Below are positions 46,444-57,200 of a stretch of 64,000 nt of DNA, piece after piece. A program made the position numbers and the translations under genes. A model generated the notes under the pieces. That model did not search any database. It was not told the DNA's origin and saw only the letters and a program-made list of their open reading frames with translations. Source of the DNA: Hydractinia symbiolongicarpus (taxonomy: Eukaryota; Cnidaria; Hydrozoa; Anthoathecata; Hydractiniidae); NCBI RefSeq assembly GCF_029227915.1, contig NC_079889.1, forward strand, positions 9,860,001-9,924,000, written 5' to 3'. Every line of letters starts with the position of its first letter. Within the stretch, counting starts at the first letter, position 1.

Positions 46444-48615
46444 TTATTGCAGCCAAGGAAGGTCTTTGACAAAACCGATGAAAACTAGAAGTACAAATGT
46501 TGAGATAATAATAGCTAACGCTTTATTGCTGTTTTCATGAAAACATTGCACCAATTGGAACCATAGTTCTTCATGCATCGTATGCGAGTGATGGTGTTGA
46601 GTGACTTCTTTCTTGGAGAATATCTTGATATATATTTCTTGATTACATTTAGAATTTCTAAAGCAACATAAAGAAAAAGTGTAGAAGATTTCTGAAACAC
46701 ATAAAGAAGATGAGTCGATGTCTAGCTAAGAGCGGGAGGACATTGATGGCACTGACAGTAAGATTGCCTAAAATTGTTGCCATCATGGTTTTTAAACTTG
46801 GAAATAGCCCTTAAACGTGTGACTCCCGCGAATTATGTGAGAGACAACGCGGTCGGGGCTTGGCAAACCGAATCTATTGATTCGCCAGTCATGGAAAATA
46901 AGCTCTCTGTAAAATAAACCGCAAAAAAAGGAAATCATATTGTTTTATCTGACGTAATGTTTGGTTCTGTAATCGTTAGGGAACTGCGCGATTGAATATG
47001 CAAGTTGATATAAATAATTCAATTAATTTAGTAACCCTTCATTCTACATCAAATTTATTTGAATAGATTAATTTAAAATAACGTAGAACCAGGGGGGGAA
47101 ACCTTGTTACTGTAAAACCTTGTTACTTTAAATGAATTTTAACGTGACGACGACATATAGATTAATTCATTAAATCCTAATCTAAGAGGCTGCAATTTTT
47201 CTATGAGCATAATCCTTAAATAAAACTAGCCGGTGGACTGTGGATAATCCAAGGGTTCACCCGTTCTTTTTATACCGCATTTCGTGTGTCTCACTACTTG
47301 ACGCTACAGTCTTTGAGATCGACTTTGCGCCGGGCTACTTATAAATGCGTGTGACTCATGGGATTTGTGACACGCAACAGATCTGACGTCACTTTATACC
47401 ACTCCTAAATAAAAAGGACATAGAAATGCAAGCATGAGGAATCAAACAATGGTTAACATCTGCAAACAACAGACACTTGTGTGGGTAGCTTTTATTTACC
47501 TTGGACAAACGGTTACTTATGTAATGTGACACTAATTCGCTATCGACAAAGAAGACTTTACTGTTTCATAATTCTAAAAATACCAACTAATCCTACACTA
47601 TGGAATACCATGATTGAGTAAAAGCAGCGAAGCTGTTTACAATATTTCTGTCGGAATTTACACGCTTTCTTTTTTGTAAGAATGTATTGTATAAGAATAT
47701 TAGTCTGGTATTTCAGGTTAATAACAGTACATCTATTCTTTGGAACATTGAAGAAATAAAAATAATGACCAGCTTTGTTAAGTTTTTGGTTTTCTTATAA
47801 AAATAGAGTGTATTCTGCATTCCAGACAAATTCAGTTTTATCTAGGTACTCAATTGTAATATGGAAATATAAAAATTTAAAAATGCAGCGGTTAAAAAAT
47901 TCCTGGATAGCGAAAATAAAAAATAAAACGCTGATTAGCGCAGAAAATGATGTAACATAACTTGGTGAATTCTTTAAAGTAAATTTTGTACATTTTTGAA
48001 AATTCAGTCCAGTTCAAAGATAATGTATTTTTTTTAATCAGCTAACATATTTTGGAAATAATAAACAGATGTTGGAACGAATGAAAGTTTTTTAATTTGT
48101 CCTCCAGTCTAATTTTCATACTATTTTTGTGATTTCAGGAAATGTTTCGGTGCCGATTTCTTTCTGTTAAAATTGACCAACATAGAGTTTATCTTCACCT
48201 CTATAAAAAGTTCATATAAATAGTAACCAATATTGCATACCACCAAAATCTACAGCGGGTATGCAGTTTACACCATCGCAACACAAAAAAACTCCCGTAC
48301 CTAAAACCGTTAGATCTCATTTTAAATCTATACAAGAGAAGATAAAATTCAACAAGAACAAATACGTATCTGTAATTAAAATAATAAAGAAAATTGTACA
48401 CTTATTTGTTCTAAAACGCCGGTACCGACGCAACTTTACTATTGTTGTAAACTATTAGACTCACGTGATCAGATACTAAATTATCTAAAGAAATAAGGCG
48501 GTGAAATCTTACCTAACTTCTCTTTGATTGTCAATGATTTTGACGACGTTTGAGCATAAAGTGTCGATGATACAATTAATACCAGTAACAAAATCATGCG
48601 GAAAGTGAGCGCCAT
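46444..48615 (-). CDS. Small signal-peptide and membrane-anchor protein, 116 residues, two exons
   Basis: I do not recognise the family. Exon 1 (48615-48513) begins MALTFRMILLLVLIVSSTLY, a strong signal peptide. Exon 2 (46691-46444) follows the acceptor TATGTGTTTCAG. The intervening GTAAGA-AG intron is 1.8 kb and the split codon is G|AA, so the two frames join without a break. The mature part is about 70 residues with cysteines at 43, 44, 50 and 84 and a His-rich patch (TQHHHSHTMH). It is followed by one hydrophobic helix at about 92-109 (ALAIIISTFVLLVFIGFV) and a seven-residue tail, KDLPWLQ. This predicts a type I single-pass membrane protein. An upstream in-frame start at 48681 would place non-hydrophobic residues before the signal, so I prefer 48615. 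Extra small exons inside the intron cannot be excluded. Confidence 0.58.
46859..47099 (+). repeat. Dispersed repeat of about 240 bp, copy 1
   Basis: Shares AAGCTCTCTGTAAAATAAAC, GCGATTGAATATGCAAGTTG and GTAGAACCAGGGGG with 50599-50836 in the same order and orientation. No inverted ends and no coding potential. Confidence 0.85.
47225..47315 (+). mobile_element. Truncated copy of the GACG/GTCT-microsatellite family
   Basis: ACTAGCCGGTGG, GGGTTCACCCGTTCTTTTTA and TACCGCATTTCGTGTGTCTC match the 5' half of the full copies; the microsatellite half is missing. Confidence 0.6.
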
Positions 48616-49138
48616 TCTGTTTAAACCACTTCCAGCGCTAACAACAACAGGCTGGTGTGCTTGACAAGTCGTCCTTATCAAAAGCTGACTCTAAACTTAC
48701 AATAACCTCCTCCCCAAGATGTCTGAAGCTTTTATTGTGATGTATTAGTATATCTGGGAATTAAGTTGGAAATGAAAGTCGTGGTACCTATGTGACTACT
48801 TAAAGTGTTCATTTTACAAGGTTGAATTTGTAACAATAAGAGGAAACCAGGCCCCTTTTTGTTAGTAAGAAGACAAAAACCAGAGAATTTTAGTTGACAT
48901 GTTTATTTTAACAAGTAGAGCACTTTTCCCTGATACGCCTTCATGTCAATTTTTGACAGCACTCTTTTATCAACCTGGTCCAAAAGCTTATTTCTTTTTC
49001 ATTGGTGCTATACCGTTCGGGGTGTTGGGACCAAGTTTGGATCTGCGATGTAGCTTTGGTGGTATGACATGGTGTTAAAAAGTATTCACCTAATGAGTCC
49101 TATGTTATACCAATTAAGCAGGCGAGAGGAAAAAGCTT

Positions 49139-49239
49139 TTTCTTCGTCCCAATTTTTCTCCGTTAAAATATCAAAAACACAAAAAAGCGTCTCCCCCCAG
49201 TATCAAAACGAGAAGAAAAAGCTCTGGGCTCGAGGTTTG
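49139..49239. mobile_element. Hairpin-family element
   Basis: CTTCGTCCCAATTTTTCTCC at the left and AAAAAGCTCTGGGCTCGAGG at the right, with AGCGTCTCCCCCC in the middle. Diverged. Confidence 0.5.
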
Positions 49240-49688
49240 GTAAGTGTTTAATGGTGCCAACTCTTGGGAGGCGGAGCGTAGCACTAACCCTATATGGTGG
49301 AACGTAATTCCAGAGGAACACTAACCAACATATTATATAAGAATTTACCTTGAAATTGTTTCATCACAATCCCTTAGTGAAAGGATTTGGAATTTTCATT
49401 GCTTCTAAGGTATTTTTTTATGATAAGTTAATACCACCTCACGATAAAGATTCTTGTCGTGTTGTTTAGGAGGGATATATTGTGTTTTTTCTCCTTTAGA
49501 AGGTAAATAGCTAACTTTCGTAATAATGTGCACGTGTGCATGCAATCGACGCCCGTTGTTATTGTTTGGTTTATTTGTTGATTTATTTAACATGTTTGAT
49601 TTTTATGATCGTCTTCTGCTTAAACATCAATACTTTCTGTTTGCAAAGGTGAAAATAATAATAATTATTACTTAGCAAAGAGTGTGCC

Positions 49689-49735
49689 CCCAAAAGTACC
49701 TCCTCCCCACCTAGTGGGGAGGAGGTACTTTTGGG
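49689..49735. repeat. Perfect 22-bp hairpin, 3-nt loop
   Basis: The left arm (49689-49710) contains AAAAGTACCTCCTCCCCAC, the loop is CTA, and 49714-49735 is the exact complement. It is much richer in GC than its surroundings. Confidence 0.92.
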
Positions 49736-50598
49736 TACTTTTTTAAATATATATTTAAAGGGCAGGGTAACCAGTGGTTTAATCCACGGGCCACCAAATA
49801 GTGTCTATAATGGGAGCCGCATTATGTTCGTGTTTATAATTGTAACATATATTGGGATCTTTCCACAATTAAAAATTAGGGGGTTATTAAATCCGAAACC
49901 GCTTTATAATTGCACTTATTATCATGTAATAACCCCCGTCGAGGTAAACTTTATTGCTTTATGCCAACAGACGGAAAAGGATGCATGAGATAGCCATGTG
50001 GGAATATTTAAAACCTGTGATCGCCGTGGAATTTTTCATGGCTATCGACAAGTTCATAAAATGAGTACTATATAATATATTTATTATATATACAGAAATG
50101 ATTTTATAATAACCTTAAAGTACACGTTTCCGTCTATATTGCCACAAAATCTGCTCGCGGTTATTGAGTCGCTTTAAATGAGCATATCAACAGTGCATTG
50201 AACTGTCTGAGTGGTTCTCAAAACCACAGCTTTAAGATTGTAAGTAGAACACGCAACAAAGTACACGATAACTAACACATAAAAAATGGAATTTTAAAAA
50301 GAACTTAAATGTATTATTTTAATAAATTCATTGCTTTTTTTTTATCTATCTTCAAACAAATTTATGTTCATACGCCACAAGATTTAGTAGCGATATTACA
50401 TACACCACGCACGGAATATATAGACAGTAAAATAAAAGGAAAAATTGCTCACTTTTATAATTTAATCATATATTTTCTTACATCTTTTACTTGCAAAGGC
50501 GGAACACACATAGTTCATTTTATATTTGAATGAGGTTCACGTGTATACAATTTCATTAATTCCGGGAGGATCTCGCTTGCATGTAAGCGCTGTCAAAG

Positions 50599-50836
50599 TT
50601 TGTCAAACCGAACCTTGATTCGTCAATCACGAAAAAAAGCTCTCTGTAAAATAAACCGCAAAAATAAGGAAATCATTATGTTTTGTTCGCAATATGTTTG
50701 GTTCTGTAGTCATTTTGGAACTACGCGATTGAATATGCAAGTTGAGATAATTCAATAAATTTCGTAACCCTGTTGTTGCACCCTTCATCAAATGTAATCA
50801 AATATATTCATTTAAAATAACATAGAACCAGGGGGT
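50599..50836 (+). repeat. Dispersed repeat of about 240 bp, copy 2
   Basis: Direct-orientation partner of 46859-47099, with small gaps and substitutions throughout. Confidence 0.85.
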
Positions 50837-51000
50837 ATCAAACTATGTCACTTTAATTGTTTTTTAAATTATTGTTGCGCCAGAATTTGTAATTTGTTTA
50901 TTGAGTTTAAAAAGTTGTTAAGAGAGAGCATTATGGATATTTCATTCACATTACCCGATGAAGTAGGTTCGGCAAATATCGCCTGATCACGTTAGATAGA

Positions 51001-51018
51001 GGGGGGGGGGGGGGGGGG
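51001..51018. repeat. Run of 18 G
   Basis: A pure G tract directly beside a hairpin-family element and about 200 bp upstream of a predicted start codon. Confidence 0.95.
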
Positions 51019-51037
51019 TGGCTGATGTAGTGAACAA

Positions 51038-51155
51038 GGTCAAACTCAACCGCGTCCTCAGGGTGTTTTGCCTTTTTGACATTAGGCGTGCGGTCAATCA
51101 AGTAGTAAGCGCTATAGGCATAGGCAACAAAGCCTGGGGACAAGGATGAGGTTAA
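51038..51155. mobile_element. Hairpin element, GTAAGCGCT subfamily
   Basis: CAACCGCGTCCTCAGGG at the left, AAGCCTGGGGACAAGGATGA at the right, interior TAAGCGCTATAGGCATAGGC shared with the copy at 2514. It lies in the likely promoter region of the gene at 51216. Confidence 0.68.
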
Positions 51156-51215
51156 AGCTTTGGAATGTATGTTCTGTAAAGTACGCATGTGTCCATAACA
51201 TTTAGATAAACAAAG

Positions 51216-54200
51216 ATGACGACTAAAAGATCAGTTCGCAGTTATCCAAATGATCAAGAACTGCAATATTGCAGGGATATTGTAAAGCCGCCCGGTTTGC
51301 TCTCTAATGTAAGTTATATTTTGTGGTAGAATTCATTCCTACTTTCTAAATTTTAAGAATTTTGAGTTTTTGACAAAAATATTGAGGGATGTATCCTGTC
51401 TATTATTACCGGAGGGGCTATGGCTTATGGACAGTCCAAGGAGTATTTAATGCTCCTTTTGAGCAACGCAGATCTATAACTCCCGGCAACATCCAACGGC
51501 CCCCACAGTGTGGCATCTCCCAAATTTCCTTCACATGACTTGGGTTAACCCGGGGCTACTCACCCAAGAGCAATCGAACCCTGGTCTCCTGCATAGAGTA
51601 CGAGAGCTATAACCACTAATCTACTGCGCCACAATCTAGTATAGATAGTAGTAATTATTTTGTGTGAGATAATTGTATATTTCACAGTAAATGAATACCT
51701 AGAGGAAACCATCAGATAGTATAAAATACTAATATATATAGGTGATGGCCACCTATATAAGATCAAACAATTGCAATTCGGCGATTTGGTTCAGCTTTCT
51801 TGGCGTAGTGATGATTGACTATTTGCTTAATTGACAAATCGCATTTATGCTACCTCTGCCATTTTTAAAATTTTGCAGGGTGAAAACAAACCTAGTTCGT
51901 AGGGGGAAGAATGCTAAAAAATGTGGAAATGGAAGAACAATTAGCTAACGAAAGGTAGCCACAACAAAAATCTGTCTAGAAATGATGTTTAGCTATCTAG
52001 ATTTTGCTCCAAAAAATTATCTTTGGTCAAACTTCCTAACATTGTTCTTAAAACTTCAAAATATATCTAGCTCTGCACTCTCTTCACCTAAAATACGAAA
52101 ACTTTTTGCCTCCAAAAAAATCGAATAAGCAATATGAAGCTACAAAATGAAATTTTTAATAAAATCTTTTTTTATGCTGTAGTGTATATTCGTACGCACT
52201 TTTACATAGGTATATGTTCATCCACTATTAGTTAGCAGTCTGTGTCAAATAAATTATGGCGAGCAGCGCGCCTAAGCTTTAATTTATGAAAGCAAGTCGT
52301 GTGATTTACAGCATGTCTAAATTATCAAGGCGTGTGGTCTCAAAGGAGATAATGCAGCTGAAAATAAATTGTTCATCTTGTGTAGTGGGCAGTGTAGATA
52401 ACTGGGAGGGCACAACAAGGCCCTAAAATTCACTTTCGTTTTACTTGTGGCTTAACCATGCATTGAATTAAAATGGAAATTCCATTGCGCTCTTCAAAAT
52501 TAACGGAAAATACCAAACAAAAAAATCAAGAAAAGTTTTTTAAAATTTAAAAAGTTAAAGTTAAAAGTTATTTTTTTCATAAAAATGATATATACACTTT
52601 CTTTACAGCCCTTAAAATTAGATTTATGTCGTCAATATTTTTATGTAGAAGAATCTGATAAAACATTTCTATCGCCTTTCTTCTTTTTTAAAATTTCAAA
52701 ACACTATCTAAAACAGCATTTCTATTGCCACTTTTCGTTTATTAACTTTTAAAATGCGATCTTAAAAAACGTTTCTATCACCGCTTTTCGTTTATATAAA
52801 CTTTTAAAATGATATCTAATAAAACATTTCTTCATTTCAAAAAAATTACTTCATTTCAAAAAAATTTAATCATTTACGAAAAATAATATTTAAAAAAAAA
52901 AATTTAACTTGGAACATTTCATGAGAAAAAAAAATGATTAACTCAGGCGTGCTTTTTTTCGCTCGTCTACGATAAAAATGAACACTTTAGAAGTGTGATA
53001 TTTCGCAGGTCTAAAGTAAACCAGGCGTGTGCGGAGGCGTGCATGTGCGATCGCACACCTTATAATGACAAAGCCTGTGTTAGGGTTGGTGTGTGTTTTC
53101 TTTTTTCCTGTGTAAATATGTCATACATTACGTATGAATAGGGCTAAGCACTATTAATGCGCTCTTTACGTATGAATAGTTGATGAACATATACAGGGGA
53201 CCATATTAATATGCGTACAAATATACACTTCCTCTGTGGGTCTATCCAGTTTTTAGGTCAGGTTGCTTGGAATCCAATTTAAAACTTTAATGGTATGGCA
53301 AGTTAAGTTATTCAAACTGAAAAAGAATATATACAAATTTAGTTTTATAATTTAACAAATGTTTCACCTAAAAAATTGGAATATATTATCAAATAATCGT
53401 AACAGATTGCCCAAGTATAAAACGAGATAAACTGAATAAGCAAGGCATAACAATAAATGGTAGCACTACATGTGACAAGGTACATTTTATGGACTGTCAT
53501 AAACGATAAATTTTAATTAAAAAACGAACTATCTTGTGGGCTAACTGAAAAAATTAGCAATTTTCTAAAAGTGCTGCAGAAAATCAATGTTTTTTTAACT
53601 TTGCTATAAAATGTAGGTTATAGCAGCTACCTAACTGGGGTTAGCATATCACTGTCCGTATTAGGGGATGTCACAAATACGTTGTGTTAAAGTCATTTCA
53701 GTCCTAAAAATAACATTGGTTGGTTGATCGATAAATAAAAACTCACAAATTCAAAAAGGAGCAACTTTAAAATCAATACTGTTTTTTTCCGTCAATAATT
53801 ATTGAGTGGTTGGGTGGCTGCATGATTTTGGTGCTACTGATCTGCGAGGCTTTGTGGCTGCAAACCATAACCCTAACCAATGCTTTGACATTGGATGACC
53901 CTGCAGTCGTGCAAACCACGCAACCACAGCAAATTTCAAGTATTTTGTAATTTAATGCATGTGCAGGCTAATGGAATATGGTAAGATTTGATATCAAAGA
54001 ATGTAATTTTGTATATAGCTAGCTGCACAGCCAGCTGAAGATAGCCATTAATACGCTTCATTACACCTGTTCTATATTTATGTTGTGCCTTTTTAAACTA
54101 GTTCTGAGGTCTCTTGATAGTCATGGCTGGGATTTAAAACAAAGCACTATATTAATGGCAGGTACTGGTTGTGTGCAGAGAACGAGTTCTTTTGACTCTG

Positions 54201-57200
54201 GATATCAAAATCTAACACTAAATATTTGTGACGTCCGCCTTACGTAAATGGCTTAATTTGGTGAATTTACTTTTCTTGGTAACTATCTCTTTTCACTAGC
54301 AACACAGGATAGCTATGACATGATATCCTGTGCCTTGTAGGTCTAGGATGTATCATATTACCATTTTTACCAGTACTGAAACTTGTGCGCTTTACAGAAC
54401 AGACAGCCTAAACATCACTGAGATAGATCACAAATGAGAATTTTTTTGCTTGGTGGCATTGTATGACATTGTTATCATTGTAATCATTTATAAATACCAA
54501 AGAAACGTATATTATTATGAAATAGACAGGCTGGAGAATATTTTTATGAAAATTTCTTTTTATCCCTATATGTTTTGGTAATTTACTTTGCCAACTTTTC
54601 AGCAACAGAAAAAGCTACTAGCTTCATCTGAGACAACTCAGTAAGTATTGCAACCATTTTAATCATCAAATAGACTTTAAAAATAATTTCAGTGGGTCTC
54701 ACATTGCAAGAGGCACATCACAAATGTCAGGCAGCACTCAATACTACCACGTTCCCTAGATTCTCATACCAATTTTCAGCTGGTTGAATAGATAGCATAT
54801 TTTTCGCAGAAAAATAATGTTTTAGAGTTTGAAAAGCTAATTACAAATATGGAAAATAATAAAAAAGTAAGATCATGCTAATACTTATTAGTTCCGTAAA
54901 ATTAAAATCATACAAAAAGTTTATATAGATAATTAAGAATGATAAAAAAATACAATGTTTTAAAAAAAAATTGTGGAAGTCATTATAATTTTGTCCACTG
55001 ATTTACCTTAGAGAAGCAGCGATACTTAACAGCAGAACATTGAGTATCTTGTATACGAAAAAGTCCTGCACTGCGATGGTATGTAACAAGCAAACTTTTC
55101 TGAAAGTTTGTTACGGTACCTAAAAAAAGGCTTTATTTAACACCACTTGCTTGATAGACATAGTTAAAATCACACAATTTTGTTCACTCCAAAGACGGTC
55201 TTTTTTTTGGTCAAGTCAACAAAATTAAAAGCCTTGTTATACATTTAGAGAATAATTCAGGCAAGTTTGGCAGGATAGAAGAGGTCAGAGAATTTAAAAA
55301 AAAAATCAAAATTTTTATTTGAAAAGTCACCAAAACTCAGACTAAGCTGCTAATAAGCTGCTGAAGAAGGTAATAAGCTGTATTAGCAGCTTATTACCTC
55401 CTTCGTAAAATTTTGTCTGAACGCAATTGAGAGTATCATCTACATAAGAGTGCGAAACAAATATAAGAGAGTGAATAAAATAAGTGATTATTGTCACTTC
55501 TTCGCAAACGTTTTTACATAAGTAGACAAGCGCTGATCAATCACAAAAATAAGGTTTGCACTATGTAATTATGTAAAGGATGATCGTTATATAACTTTTG
55601 TATTGGTGTTGTGCAGTGGTATGCATGACATGTTTTGAAACTCTTGTTAATATCAAAATATTTTTACTTCAGCCCTCTGATTTGCAAATGTAAGTTCTGT
55701 AAAATATTCTTCCCTTAATATTGCATGGGTTGAATTAAACACATGGTCACAATCTAAACTACTTTCTCTGCTTATCCATGCATATGAAAGACATATAAAA
55801 TAAGATTTATTTATGATATGTATTTTTTACTGTTTTTAGAATTACACAAAAGAAAAGTTAAAGAAAGTAGATGTGAGTATGCTATTAATTTCAGCTCAGA
55901 GGAATGACTAATTTATTTATACGTTTTCTTTATTACCATAAGTTTTACCAGTATCAAAAGAAGGTGCTGTTTTTGCTGTAGCGTAACAGTCACAAGCGGT
56001 TTTTTTTAACCGGTATTTGATTTAGCTCCCTTCAAAATGCTATGGCTTTTTGCTCTTTTAAATAGGTTTAACAGCAGATAAACAGGTTCAGTTTTAAAAG
56101 CATAAAACACCTTTTGAATTTGTCTGAAGTAAAAACGGTTGCTATTAGAATTGTCAAGTCTCTGAAAGAATATTGATGTAGCTACACTGTGTTGTATGGA
56201 ATTGATGCACCATCACAAAAACAAGGTTTATGTAAACACTAAGTTTATGGGTTTATATCCGGTTTTATATCACGATTTTATGTATTTTAAATATCCAATA
56301 ATATAAAATCAGAGAGTTTGCTCCAGTTTGTACTTCACCAGCGTTTGTAATTCATGACAAGTTAAGTTTAATAAACAAGTAACACCTTTTACGGTTGCAG
56401 CAATGGTTATTCCAATTTCACTATTTGGAATAGTTTCTTGTACTATATGATTTGGGAGAAATAGGTAACAAATAGTCGATGTCCCGTGAAATTCCGTAGA
56501 TTTGCCTATTCTTTTTATACTGCATTGCTTGCATACCCGTACTCGTGGTACCATTTTACGTGACAGACACACGGTATACGGATATTTATTATTTTTTTTT
56601 TAGAGTATTTTTTATTATATTGTAGACTAGTCGCCACCCGTGGAATGATCCACCGGGGTCTCCCGTTCTTTATATATTGCATTTTATGTTTTCGTAACAA
56701 ACAACACGACAGCTATTATTATTGAGTTATGGCATGGCATTTGGCAAATTATCAAATGTGAATGTTGGTATTTATATATTGGTACTGTAAATGCGTTAAG
56801 GGGGTATAAGTATGGCTTACATAAGTATGGCTTGGCTAATTGACTTAATTTACCAAGCTTTCATTGATGCCCAGTTTTATCCAACTGGCAGAATAAGCCA
56901 AAAAAAAAGTTTCTCAAAATGTCATAACGTTTTTTAAAAACTTTCATAATAAATTCACCAATACGATTGTCTTTTTTTTCGTGTTTTGATTGATTTTCTG
57001 TTTAATTTACATATTGATATGATATTTAATGTTTTCCGTATACTAGCGAAAATATATAAGCGCTAAAGACGCAACATCAACAGACGTTGGAAAACCAATG
57101 TATCAAATAGATTACAGAGCACCAGATAAGTCTTCTCAATCAACTAGCTACTTTAATACAACTACAAAGGTAAGATTGTGGAATGGCTCAATTGTGGACA

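Larger units (their letters stand above)
48616..51215. other. Spacer rich in repeats
   Basis: Likely promoter region of the small membrane-protein gene on the left, and of the six-exon gene on the right. Holds a hairpin-family element, the perfect 22-bp hairpin, a second copy of the 240-bp repeat and a run of 18 G. Confidence 0.45.

Noticed and set aside
48988-49066. Minus-strand frame ending APMKKK before TAA
   Set aside because: Looks protein-like over 25 residues, but there is no acceptor upstream and an overlapping frame is equally plausible.
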